Positions 8,760-17,125 of a DNA stretch of 44,593 bases are shown here, piece after piece. The stretch is taken from the NCBI GenBank assembly GCA_028284395.1, contig JANQRV010000427.1, positions 1 through 44,593 on the forward strand, read 5' to 3'. Source of the DNA: Saprospiraceae bacterium. Its GTDB lineage: Bacteria; Bacteroidota; Bacteroidia; Chitinophagales; Saprospiraceae. The stretch's first letter is position 1. Each line of letters begins with the position of its first letter. A program made the translations under genes and the position numbers. The notes under the pieces were generated by a model that was not told the origin of the DNA, searched no databases, and saw only the letters and a program-made list of their open reading frames with translations.

Positions 8760-9262
8760 TATTTTACATTTTTTAAGAGGTTAGATACTTTTTCCTTTTC
8801 TTTCAATGCTTCGTGCTCCTTAAACTTTTTGTCAACTGCTTCATCGATGATGGTCGGTAAGTCGTCCTGAAGTTTCTTGATGGCGGCAGAGTTCTGCTTA
8901 ACGGTATCGGTCACATCTCCCATTTTTCCAATGAGTACACCAATGCTGTTTAGTAATTCATCGTGTTTCCCTTCGGCTAATCTTTCTGTTTCGCGATGGT
9001 GTCGGCTTCGACGTTCTGTACGTGAGTGTTGTGTTTGAGATCGATTGGAATCGATCAGGTCATTGAAGTAGTCAAAGAGGTTGGTAAAGAAACCATTCCT
9101 GCTTTCCAGGTAGTAGATGCCATAAAAAATACCACCGATGACTGCCAGTGTAGCAATGGCATACAGCACTTGAATGATGATAGAGCCAAAGATGCCCAAT
9201 CCGATTATCATTAGACAGCCAAGGGTGCTCTTATCATCATTGTCTAAAGTAGAGTTAGACAT
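8759..9262 (-). CDS. Small membrane protein with TM segments and coiled coil
   Basis: 167 residues from the ATG at 9262; a slightly longer form would need a TTG. Residues 15-50 are strongly hydrophobic (LGCLMIIGLGIFGSIIIQVL then YAIATLAVIGGIFYGIYYL) and form one or two TM helices. A basic linker (SRTERRSRHHRETER) and a C-terminal coiled coil follow. It is the first gene of the three-gene coiled-coil operon and is transcribed divergently from the coupling ATPase at 9484 across a gap containing a strong hairpin. A role in element transfer, partition or membrane tethering is inferred only from this placement. No homologue recognised. Confidence 0.72.
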   Translation of the reverse strand: MSNSTLDNDDKSTLGCLMIIGLGIFGSIIIQVLYAIATLAVIGGIFYGIYYLESRNGFFTNLFDYFNDLIDSNRSQTQHSRTERRSRHHRETERLAEGKHDELLNSIGVLIGKMGDVTDTVKQNSAAIKKLQDDLPTIIDEAVDKKFKEHEALKEKEKVSNLLKNVK

Positions 9263-9377
9263 AGACGATGCACTTTTATAGTCAAACAATAGTGTTAACC
9301 AACCAGGAAGTAGTATGAATCAAAAAGACAAGAATGACATGTAACTCGCTAGGGGGTATTCTATCTACACGGAAAGC

Positions 9378-9402
9378 AACTCACTGAGAAATCAGGTGAG
9401 TT
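9378..9402. promoter_or_regulatory. Hairpin with GAAA loop between divergent operons (operator or nick-site candidate)
   Basis: Arms AACTCACTGA and TCA(G)GTGAGTT pair over 10 bases with one bulged G, closing on a GAAA tetraloop. It lies in the 221-base gap between the coiled-coil operon and the coupling-ATPase operon. No T-run follows, so it is not a typical terminator. It could be an operator or part of an oriT; neither is shown. Confidence 0.5.
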
Positions 9403-9483
9403 GAAAATTTTTAGTGGCCTATTCATGACACATTCTGTTTTGATTTTGTATTTTACACCTAATTTAAAACAAAATATTTGTAT

Positions 9484-11202
9484 ATGCAAACAAAAGTTTT
9501 AGATTTTAATGAAATTCTACCGGATGTTGATTTTAGGAAATTGATGAGTAAAGATCTGTTTGATCCTGTAGAAGACTTTATTACAATGGGGACCACGTGC
9601 GGAGTATCCGAACATACAGTAATAAGGTTTACCAATATATGGGTTCTGTTAGTTGATCAATGGTTGGTCAGAGCTCAAAAGCATAATATTTCGGAAGCGA
9701 TCGAACAGTTATGGAAGTTCAGGGGATATACTTGTAGTGAATTTTTGGACATCTGGAATCAGCATATTAAACCGGAAAATTTTCAGTATTATCCTGCCTA
9801 CCGATACTCCGGCATTGCTTCTTTGGCACAGAGGGAAAGATTTATCACTAAGTACCAGGAACATGATGAAATCACTTTTGCTAAAGCTCTGAAGGATACA
9901 GCTTTTTCTGAAGTTTTGAATTTTTTTTTCGATAGAGGGAGCCGGTTATATCATATTCCGTTAAGCACTCATGACGAACACATTCTTTTCAATGCCCCGA
10001 TAAAATCCGGAAAGTCGACGGCAATGAGGCATCTGGTATATGACCTGCAGCAGAAGTATCCAAATTTCACTTACATCCTGGTAGATCCTCATGGCTCACT
10101 AGCCAAACAAGTTTACAGAAGCAACCTGCACAAAGACCATAAGAGGGTAATTTATTTCGATATCGATTTTGCGAAAGGTTACGTACCCTCCATCAATCTC
10201 TTTAAGTTACCCAACAAAGAAGATAAGACCATCCGCTTCGCCGCCGAGAGTATTATTGGAGCCATCAATGAAGTCATTCAGACTAAGTTCAGCGATAAGC
10301 AAATGGACATATTACAGATGGTCGTCAATTTTTTGCTGCTCAAAAGAGAGGACGCCAGTATGGAATTGTTTGTAGATCTTTTGGGGCTGGAGCCAAAAAT
10401 TTTGAAGCAAGCCCAACAACACAACCCCTTCTTCAGAGAGGAATACCTGAATGGAGAAACCAATGCCACCAGAAGTGCTTTGCTATCCAGGGTAAGATTC
10501 CTGTTGAAAAACCTGGGACTTGGGGAAATTCTCACTGGCAAACCCACCATCAACCTGGAAGACTACATGGATGCAGGTAAGACTATCATTTTCAACCTGG
10601 GTGGTCTGCCGGGAGAAGTTGCCAGGCCAACCTTCGGTAAATTACTCCTTTCGTATCTCAAAAACATGTGTTTCAAACGTGATCCGGAAGGAGGCAACAT
10701 TCCTTTGTACATTATCATTGATGAATGGCAAAATTTTATGACCAGCACCATGGAGATATTCCTTTCCCAGATGAGGAAATTTGATGTACGCCTTGTCCTG
10801 GCCAACCAATATGTCGAACAACTTGGTGAAAAGAACATCATCCATTCGGTAAGTCAGAATATCGGTACCAAAATAGTAAGAGGTCGCAGAGTATCGGATG
10901 TAACCAAAATCATTAGCCTGCCGAAAAAATTCATAGTCAGGAAAGATGACGAGGAAGGTCTGGATCATAAACAATTCGAATGGTACGTGGAAACCATCGG
11001 CAAAAAGACGACAAAGATCAAAGCTCCATCCCGTCTGTTATCCAGCAAGAAATTTGAGTTGTCAGAGGAAGAACTGGCGGAACTGGACGCCTACCAGTTT
11101 GAAAATTACTACAGGCCGATCATTAGGGAAGAAGCACAGGAGTCAGCGAACCAGGAATTGGAAATGTTCGAAGATGATGATTTACCCTTCGTAAAAGTCT
11201 AG
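9484..11202 (+). CDS. VirD4/TraD-like DNA-translocating coupling ATPase
   Basis: 572 residues from the ATG at 9484 (a TTG two codons earlier is possible). Walker A NAPIKSGKSTA lies at about residues 170-180, then ILVDPHGSLAK, an element typical of HerA/VirD4/FtsK-like motors. Walker B is PLYIIIDEWQNFM with Asp-Glu at about 413-414. A motif-III-like segment RKFDVRLVLANQYVEQL follows, as in the TraM-recognition/TraD C-terminal domain family. No N-terminal membrane segment is seen, unlike classical TraD. The enzyme would pump DNA, either into a conjugation pore supplied by another element or during replication/partition. It is followed after one base by a replication-relaxation protein, a pairing known from plasmids and ICEs. 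Confidence 0.82.
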   Translation: MQTKVLDFNEILPDVDFRKLMSKDLFDPVEDFITMGTTCGVSEHTVIRFTNIWVLLVDQWLVRAQKHNISEAIEQLWKFRGYTCSEFLDIWNQHIKPENFQYYPAYRYSGIASLAQRERFITKYQEHDEITFAKALKDTAFSEVLNFFFDRGSRLYHIPLSTHDEHILFNAPIKSGKSTAMRHLVYDLQQKYPNFTYILVDPHGSLAKQVYRSNLHKDHKRVIYFDIDFAKGYVPSINLFKLPNKEDKTIRFAAESIIGAINEVIQTKFSDKQMDILQMVVNFLLLKREDASMELFVDLLGLEPKILKQAQQHNPFFREEYLNGETNATRSALLSRVRFLLKNLGLGEILTGKPTINLEDYMDAGKTIIFNLGGLPGEVARPTFGKLLLSYLKNMCFKRDPEGGNIPLYIIIDEWQNFMTSTMEIFLSQMRKFDVRLVLANQYVEQLGEKNIIHSVSQNIGTKIVRGRRVSDVTKIISLPKKFIVRKDDEEGLDHKQFEWYVETIGKKTTKIKAPSRLLSSKKFELSEEELAELDAYQFENYYRPIIREEAQESANQELEMFEDDDLPFVKV

Positions 11203-11203
11203 T

Positions 11204-12037
11204 ATGAGCAAACCAAAACAAGATAGAATTTTACGTAGCCTGGGCATCTACACTTACCTCACCTACAAACAAATGGTGACGCTGGGAATTGTGACCAGGC
11301 AAAACCATCTCTCCAAACCGGTTAAGGAATTGGCAGAGGCCAATTACATAAAGTGTGAATACAAGTACGATGAAACCATCGACCACAAAAGGAACATCTG
11401 CTTCCTGACCAGGAAAGGAGCCAAATGGGTGGAACGAGATTCAGGAGGAAAACTGGTTCCCAATTATCCCAAATCCGGCAAGCTTAGCAAATCAAAAGGA
11501 AATACCAAGGAGAACACCGAACATAGACTTGGCATCATCAATTGTCATATTGCCTTGAGAAATCTTGACCTTACTTCCTGTATCCCGGATATCCTCACCG
11601 ACGGCACTGCACTACCCTTCAGAACTACCAAATTGAAACCAGACCTGATTTTCAAAATCAAAACCCACAGACAGGAAGAAGCTTTTCTGTTGGAATTCGA
11701 ACGCGGGGTTGATGCTGAAAAATCTTTCAAAAAAGTCAAACAGCACGTCGAACTGATGTTTTCCAGGAGTACTTATGAGCATCTCAATTTCAACGAGTTT
11801 GTCGAGATAAACGGCAAACGCAAAAGACGTTCCTACACTTCACTATGGGTTTTTGAAAAAGAAGAAACAATGAAAGCGTGTTTAAAGAAGGCTGCTGCTC
11901 ACCAAATCACGATCAACAATAAACCCAAAAGCCTTCTGGTCTTAGCTCCTTTCTTTCTTTTTAAAACCATCAGCACCGTCGAAGACATTATGAACTGGAC
12001 CGATATGGCAGGATCTCCTTCGCAACTTTTCGCTTGA
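11204..12037 (+). CDS. Replication-relaxation (Replic_Relax) family protein
   Basis: 277 residues. The N-terminal 75 residues form a winged helix (YLTYKQMVTLGIVTRQNHLSK, then CFLTRKGAKWVER as the wing). The centre carries a PD-(D/E)XK-like core: KPDLIFKI followed by EAFLLEFERG, the arrangement seen in Replic_Relax proteins. The family is linked to plasmid replication or transfer, but its chemistry is not firmly established. It starts one base after the coupling ATPase, so the two are co-transcribed and probably work together on plasmid DNA. It may supply the DNA-recognition or nicking role that a missing classical relaxase would have; this is inference. Confidence 0.75.
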   Translation: MSKPKQDRILRSLGIYTYLTYKQMVTLGIVTRQNHLSKPVKELAEANYIKCEYKYDETIDHKRNICFLTRKGAKWVERDSGGKLVPNYPKSGKLSKSKGNTKENTEHRLGIINCHIALRNLDLTSCIPDILTDGTALPFRTTKLKPDLIFKIKTHRQEEAFLLEFERGVDAEKSFKKVKQHVELMFSRSTYEHLNFNEFVEINGKRKRRSYTSLWVFEKEETMKACLKKAAAHQITINNKPKSLLVLAPFFLFKTISTVEDIMNWTDMAGSPSQLFA

Positions 12038-12199
12038 ATACATTCACTATAAGATTTGAGTACAGTCTGAGACAACTGATGGAAAACTCATGAAAACTTT
12101 GCAAGTTTCCTACGAGTTTACCACAAGTTCCCTCAGATTATGATTAATTTTTTTCTTCAAAAGAATCAATATTTTACTGGCCAAACATCCCAAAATAGA

Positions 12200-12219
12200 T
12201 ATAGGTATATCTACCTATA
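12200..12219. repeat. Inverted repeat, operator-like (TATAGGTA-TATC-TACCTATA)
   Basis: Perfect 8-base arms around a 4-base centre in the 523-base gap 12038-12560 between the transfer genes and the bS16 fusion gene. The gap holds no open frame of note. The symmetry and size fit a regulator-binding site, but no promoter boxes are clear nearby. Confidence 0.45.
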
Positions 12220-12492
12220 GTTGAAGCGAAAGCCAGATCTAAGGCATTGATATAGAACACCTTAACATGTAGCATAGGGTACAAGGGTGATGACTAGCAA
12301 ACTACGCGTTTATTTAGAGCCTCTTGCCCATACTCGGATTAAAAGTTGCCCGAGACCCCTCTAGGCCTTGTTTGCAAGAATTTAAGGTATATTGATTTTA
12401 GGACATTTATATATGATTTTGCGACTTAACAGAAATATCAATAAATTGTAAATAGATTGAAGTGTCAGGTTTTGCAAGGAATTACTATTCAA

Positions 12493-12524
12493 ATCGTAAA
12501 AAACTGTCTTTTGAGACTTACGAT
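12493..12524. repeat. Inverted repeat in the leader of the bS16 fusion gene
   Basis: ATCGTAA at 12493-12499 and its exact complement TTACGAT at 12518-12524, ending 36 bases before the start codon. In RNA this would form a 7-bp stem with an 18-base loop. It may be a translational or transcriptional control element; because the gene begins with a ribosomal protein, an autoregulatory RNA structure is conceivable but unproven. Confidence 0.45.
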
Positions 12525-12560
12525 GCGAATTGAGTATAGTCAAACGAAATTTACTTTGAT

Positions 12561-13661
12561 ATGCCTGTAAAAATTAGGTTACAAAGAAAAGGTCGGAAAA
12601 AACGTCCTTTTTATCACATTGTCATCGCCGATGCACGAGCGCCGCGAGACGGGCGTTTTATTGAAAGCATCGGTTCATATAACCCAATGACCAAACCGGC
12701 TACAATAGAGATCGATAATGATAAAGCCTATCAATGGCTGATGGAGGGGGCTAAACCAACTGATACAGTTCGTGCTATTCTACGTTTTAAAGGCGTTCTG
12801 TATAAGAAACATTTAATGCGGGGGGTAAAGAAGGGAGCTTTAACCGTGGAGGAGGCAGAACAAAAGTACAATGCTTGGTTGGAAGAAAAAGAAGCCAAGG
12901 TAGCTGCTCGATTTGCTAAAAGTGCTGAAGAGAAAGCTGCTTTCCTCGCTAAGGTTTCTGGAACTCAATCTGAGCAAGTTCATGAGGAGGAAGTCAAAGA
13001 AGAAGTTACAGAGGAAGAGCTACTTCTCGGCAAAATTGACTACGCAAATGAGGAGGAAGTTTTAACTATTCCTATTACGAGAACGGATAGCATAATACAA
13101 CTTAAAATCAAAGGAAAACTTGAAGAATTTGAATTGAAGGACCAAATAGATTTTATAGAGAGGCTAAAGGATGCTCTTGATACCGACGAGGATATACAAT
13201 TGATAAGTATTAGAGAAGGTAGTGTTATTCTTAGTTTGAAATTGAGTGACGAAAATGCTAAAAAGATACTCAAGCTAATTTCAACAGGAGAATTAGATGG
13301 ATTCGATATTTTGGAAGCAGAGCTTTTGGATTATCGTAAAGAGGTTGAAAAACAACGGCTCAATTTAAAGGAAAGAGGAACCAGCTTTAAGAAATGGAAG
13401 AAAAGAATAAAAGACAAGATTGCGAATAATGAACTCAATGTTGCTTTTTCAGCAATAAAGCACAGTCTGTCTCCCAAAGCGGAAATTTATGATGAGACCA
13501 TTAGCTTGCAAGCGAGGTATAATCAAAAAATTAAGTCCAATCGAGTCGGTACGGTAAACAATGAGTATTTTGATCAAGAAATGAATGGTATTGGAAAAAG
13601 TATGTTGGGGATTGTAAATGAGATAAAAGAAAGTCATGTGGTTTCAAATTTTGAAATCTAA
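12561..13661 (+). CDS. Ribosomal protein bS16 fused to an effector-associated (EAD11-like) domain
   Basis: 366 residues in one uninterrupted frame. Residues 1-95 are a complete bS16 ([57 protein letters not shown]). Residues 96-155 are the lysine/glutamate-rich tail usual in Bacteroidota bS16. Residues 165-255 form an alpha/beta module ([20 protein letters not shown], then [16 protein letters not shown]) that I associate with conflict-system proteins. Residues 283-356 ([44 protein letters not shown]) match effector-associated domain 11, a homotypic adaptor of NTPase conflict systems. The second half is visibly more AT-rich than the first, which supports a chimera. rimM and trmD, the usual rpsP neighbours, are absent, so this is not the housekeeping rpsP. 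A ribosome-docked adaptor or decoy is inferred. Confidence 0.82.
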   Translation: MPVKIRLQRKGRKKRPFYHIVIADARAPRDGRFIESIGSYNPMTKPATIEIDNDKAYQWLMEGAKPTDTVRAILRFKGVLYKKHLMRGVKKGALTVEEAEQKYNAWLEEKEAKVAARFAKSAEEKAAFLAKVSGTQSEQVHEEEVKEEVTEEELLLGKIDYANEEEVLTIPITRTDSIIQLKIKGKLEEFELKDQIDFIERLKDALDTDEDIQLISIREGSVILSLKLSDENAKKILKLISTGELDGFDILEAELLDYRKEVEKQRLNLKERGTSFKKWKKRIKDKIANNELNVAFSAIKHSLSPKAEIYDETISLQARYNQKIKSNRVGTVNNEYFDQEMNGIGKSMLGIVNEIKESHVVSNFEI

Positions 13662-14226
13662 TTCAATTATAAATGGATAGTCTTAGACTTTCTTTTTCGA
13701 TCAGGTAAAATTCATGAGAGACCTTGAGATCAACAAGAATACAAGTTTGGGCATTGAAATGGTGACCACCGGAATAAACTTTTTGTTTTATTTTTTTAGT
13801 TCAACGATAAACTGTATCTTGAAGTTGCATTTTTATTCTTTCACAACAAAGAAATGTGAATGCGACTTGAGGTACTGACGTTCTTATTCACTTACGGCTT
13901 GCGGTTTCTATGACTTGTTCGTTTTTTTAGCTTGTTAATGAGAACACAACTCAAATTCAAAACGGTACGTTGACGCAGAAAGCTGAGAGTCGTTGTTGAG
14001 CCTTCTGCTTTTGCAAAAACATGCAGAGCTTGTTTTTGAAGTGTTTCTAGGAGAGCTTTTAAAAGATCGTAGTCTTGAAGCAGATCCGAAAGAGGTTTTC
14101 GTCGGGACCTCTTTTTTGTTCTTTCCTGCAGATACTCACTTTAGTCCTTGCTTTTATCCCTGCCTTAAATACAACTTGTAAAATTGTTGTAAATTTTGAA
14201 TCGCCGGTTTACAAATTTTCAAAGTC
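13662..14226. other. 565-base region without a supported gene
   Basis: Mostly AT-rich, with only short open frames in conflicting phases (for example 13993-14181). I see no tRNA cloverleaf, no transposase motif and no clear promoter. It probably holds decayed sequence between the bS16 fusion gene and the plasmid replication block. Confidence 0.5.
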
Positions 14227-14796
14227 ATGGAATATGCCTTGCCCAAAGACATTTCAGAACGCTTTTCAATCTCTTTGAAAACGGTTTACAATAATCTACA
14301 TAAGCATGCGGACAAAATCCGCAGCAAAAAGGAATTTTGAAAGACTTTCATTCATTTTGAAGACTTTGCAAAAGTTTACAGTGGGGGCTTACAATTCTTT
14401 CAAAACCCTGCTCCATTCGACTCAGAAATTGGCAATGGTACCGGTGGATGAAACCTAAGCGAAGATTTTTCAAAACTTCAAAAGAATTACAATTCAGCCA
14501 TCCAGGACAAAGAGCGTCTGGAGAAGTACAACGAAAGCCTTGAATTGAAAATCGTGAAGTACGTCGACTTGCACAGCCAGGAAAAAGCGGAAAGAAAGGA
14601 TCTGATGGATAAGTATGATGATCTGCAAACCAAGTTCGGCAAACAGATACAGGAGCATAACCTGGAGAAAATCAAACTGATCAGGAATAATCATTTTTTG
14701 CAACAACTTTGCCTGGGGGGCCTAATAATATTGGTTGTTTTCATAGGGCCGGATCTATTGCAGTTTATTCAGTCATTCTTTTTTACAGGGTTGTAA
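14227..14796 (+). pseudogene. HTH + coiled-coil + C-terminal TM protein interrupted by two in-frame TGA codons
   Basis: Reading from the ATG at 14227, a single frame runs to the TAA at 14794-14796 (190 codons) with exactly two internal stops, both TGA, at about 14338 and 14449. Residues 1-37 form a helix-turn-helix (LPKDISERFSISLKTVYNNL). After the first TGA the frame continues KTFIHFEDFAKVYSGG; after the second it gives NLSEDFSKLQKNYNSAIQ and a long coiled coil, ending in one TM helix (LGGLIILVVFIGPDLLQFI). The continuous domain architecture across both stops shows this was, or is, one gene. Either it is a pseudogene with two nonsense mutations or TGA is read through. It sits just upstream of the iterons and of a Rep gene with the same peculiarity. 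Confidence 0.6.
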
Positions 14797-14895
14797 AACT
14801 TTTAAAAATAGAATCACTCAGACGTATTTAATTTTTCAAACTTTATAGTTTAAGGCAAAATTTTCGGCTAAAACAAAGGCGTTACAGGAGAAATT

Positions 14896-15035
14896 TGCAC
14901 AAATCCATGATTTAATCACACCTGACCATTATTTAGATGCACAAATCCATGATTTAACTGAACAATAGCATGATTTGCAGGAAATGGCTTAAAGATCCCA
15001 ATTTTCGTGCAAATCGAACAAAATCATGATTTAAC
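14896..15035 (+). repeat. Iterons: plasmid-type replication origin
   Basis: Four tandem 21-bp units start at 14896, 14917 (degenerate), 14938 and 14959, and a fifth is displaced at 15015. The best-conserved core is GCACAAATCCATGATTTAA (identical at 14896 and 14938); CATGATTT is kept in four of the five. The 21-bp period equals two helical turns, as expected for initiator binding. The array lies directly upstream of the Rep initiator gene in an AT-rich stretch, the classical layout of an iteron origin. Confidence 0.8.
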
Positions 15036-15103
15036 TGCACAGCACTTGCAATTGATGTTCAGTTCAATACGATGGTTCTACTTTACTTCATTCCGGAAGA
15101 CCC

Positions 15104-16432
15104 ATGACAAAATCCAGGCAGTTCACGCTCTTTGACAAAAACGACTCCTACCGGGAAATCAAAAAACACAGTAGTATGGTCCAAATGGGAAACTTAGGGA
15201 CGCTATTGCAAAGGAGGTTAATGAACGCATCCATCCGAATTACCAGGGATCAATTGAAGAGAAACCCCAACCAGCAATGGTTTGGGACGGAAATTGGCAT
15301 TTTTAGGCGCCTTACCTGATTTAAGGATGGCAGCAACAAGGACCTAAAAAAGGCCCTGACAAGCTTGAGAAGAACAGAGTTTGAATACAACCTGTTGGGC
15401 AAAGAAAAGAAATTGTGGCGCAACTTCTCCTTCTTTTCTGATGTAGAGATATGAACCATCTGAAGAGGAAGAACTACTCAAATTTTCCGGGAGTATCCCT
15501 CCAGAATACTTAAAGTGATCAAGAACCCAAACATGTTTGTAACATTAAACTTGTTGGTCTTGCTGTGACTGGAAAGCAAGCACAGCATCGCTCTGTATGA
15601 ATTGTTGAAAGACTACGTTAAACTAAAACGTTTTCACTGCAACCCCGATGATTTTAGAAGGTTAATGGGTATTAAAGAAGGACAGTACAAAAGTTTTTCG
15701 ATGTTGATCGAAAGGGTTATCGAAGTGGCCGTCAAGGAAATCAATGAAAAAACCGATCTGGTTATCGGTTATGAAGTAGAGAAGTTTGGTAGAAGACCTC
15801 AAACTATCGGGTTTCGAATGCAGCCTAAAAAGACCGGAATCCTCTTAGCAACTAATAAAAAAGAAATCGCAACCAAGCTGGAAAAACTTTGAATTCAGTC
15901 TCATCAGATTGACGAACTATTGGAAACACATGCTCCGCAGTACCTACTGGCAAATATTGCTGTAGTCGAAAAGAAGCTCGACAGAGGCGACAAAATCAGG
16001 AACGTGCCAGCATATTTGATGAAAGCCTTCGAGGTGGATTTCAGCCCAAAGGAAACAGAGCATACCATTTTACAGAAGCAGAACCTAGAGAAAGAAGATA
16101 AACACAGAAAGCTCAAGGAAGAAAAAGAAGAAAGGAAAAAACTGGAACTTGCAATGTTGGAAGCAGAATTTAAGCAGGAAAGGAACAGCAGGTTGGCTGC
16201 AATCAAGGCGGATCTTACAGAAGGAGAATTGGCGGATCTTAAGATAGAATTCGAGGAATTGATTCAAGGGAATGATTTCCTAATGAAGCAATATGTTAAA
16301 AGCGGATTCGATAATATAGCCATTCGGCCAAAGTGGGACAGATTTCTTGTTGAGCGCTATTTGCTGTCCAAATATTGGAGTTTTGAAAATTACCAGCTCG
16401 AAAGTGCCTCAGGTGGGTTGTTGGGCAGCTAA
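15104..16432 (+). pseudogene. Plasmid replication initiator (Rep_3/RepB-type) with five in-frame TGA codons
   Basis: One frame from the ATG at 15104 to the TAA at 16430-16432 (443 codons) reads as a complete initiator: two winged-helix regions with DLKKALTSLRRTEFEYNLLG, then LESKHSIALYELLKDY, DDFRRLMGIKEGQYKSFSML and VIEVAVKEINEKTDLVIGYE, and a C-terminal charged coiled coil and tail. It is broken only by TGA at 15317, 15452, 15461, 15566 and 15890; there is no TAA, TAG or frameshift. Tryptophan is encoded by TGG four times in the same frame. Compared with remembered Bacteroidota initiators, the TGAs fall at Gly-like positions (15317, 15890) and at Arg/Lys-like positions (15566). With standard decoding this is a pseudogene and replication would depend on integration. 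With recoding it is functional. Iterons lie immediately upstream. Confidence 0.7.
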
Positions 16433-16584
16433 GGAAAATTACGCCCTTCTTTACGATTTTGGCTATGGTGAAAAGCCGTCTTTCCCAGCATTATTTTCTG
16501 ATTTGTCCCTCTCGAAGATTCTCTGTAATAGTTTTACATCTAGAAAAATTCTAATCTACGATTGACAATTAGAAATGTAAAAAA

Positions 16585-16626
16585 GGTCGCCACCCCAGCC
16601 TTTGTGGTACTTCACTGGTGGCGACC
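16585..16626 (-). terminator. Strong hairpin, terminator-like on the minus strand
   Basis: Perfect 10-bp arms GGTCGCCACC (16585-16594) and GGTGGCGACC (16617-16626) around a 22-base loop. On the minus strand the stem is followed by TTTTTT, as in a rho-independent terminator, yet no minus-strand gene lies upstream of it for several kb. On the plus strand no T-run follows. It lies in the 329-base gap between the Rep gene and the XRE regulator, which otherwise holds no gene. An antisense RNA terminator is one possibility. Confidence 0.5.
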
Positions 16627-16761
16627 CTCAATGGACCAGTCCGAATGTAGTCTTTTTGCTAAATTATCTAAAATTTTGTAATTATTTGATCTAAAATAAT
16701 ATAATATCCGATATTTGCATCAGTCCTGGAATACAACTATCTATCTTTCAGGGAAAAAGAA

Positions 16762-16989
16762 GTGGGTGATGAGCCAATAAAGATTCCTAGAAAATTGAAT
16801 CGAATCCTGGAGGAGTTGAATGAACAGGAGAGATCGATGCGGTGGTTAGCCCGGCAAACAGGGATCAGTTACCAGTCTATATATTCTTATTGTCATAATT
16901 TGAGCCAGCCTAATTTGGTGAAGCTTGCGGTTATTGCTGCTGCTTTGAAGGTTAAGCCTAGTTCTTTGGTGGTTGATCCGCCAATGTAA
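16762..16989 (+). CDS. Small XRE/Cro-CI-type DNA-binding regulator
   Basis: 75 residues from a GTG start; no ATG is available in frame upstream. The helix-turn-helix is typical Cro/CI: RSMRWLARQTGISYQSIYSY for the first and recognition helices, then LSQPNLVKLAVIAAALKVKP closing the domain, as in HTH_3 proteins. It precedes the SecDF/NTPase operon by 136 bases and is the obvious candidate for controlling it; a palindrome ACAAAT-TAAA-ATTTGT lies in that gap. Alternatively it controls plasmid copy functions of the preceding Rep block. Confidence 0.75.
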   Translation: MGDEPIKIPRKLNRILEELNEQERSMRWLARQTGISYQSIYSYCHNLSQPNLVKLAVIAAALKVKPSSLVVDPPM

Positions 16990-17080
16990 AAATCAATTTG
17001 CACCAATTCCAGACTAGAAAAACAATAAATAACTTCTGTAAATAAAATACCATTTTTATTTCTAATGGGCCATCTATTTG

Positions 17081-17096
17081 ACAAATTAAAATTTGT
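17081..17096. promoter_or_regulatory. Operator-like palindrome upstream of the SecDF operon
   Basis: ACAAAT-TAAA-ATTTGT with perfect 6-base arms, 30 bases before the SecDF start codon. It overlaps a region with TTTG (17077) and TATCTTTC (17096), which resemble Bacteroidota promoter boxes but with 15 rather than about 20 bases between them. Binding by the adjacent XRE regulator is inferred. Confidence 0.4.
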
Positions 17097-17125
17097 ATCT
17101 TTCTTAGTCTTAAATAAAATCCGCT

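Noticed and set aside
12561..13025. Housekeeping rpsP
   Set aside because: The frame continues without stop into the second half, rimM and trmD are not adjacent, and it lies deep inside the mobile element.
13730..14000. Suppressor tRNA (anticodon TCA) that would decode the TGAs
   Set aside because: Scanned the gene-free stretches of the element by eye and found no cloverleaf; such a tRNA, if any, would lie elsewhere in the genome.
13993..14278. Two short overlapping frames between the bS16 fusion and the HTH gene
   Set aside because: Different phases, low complexity, no recognisable motif; more likely decayed sequence.
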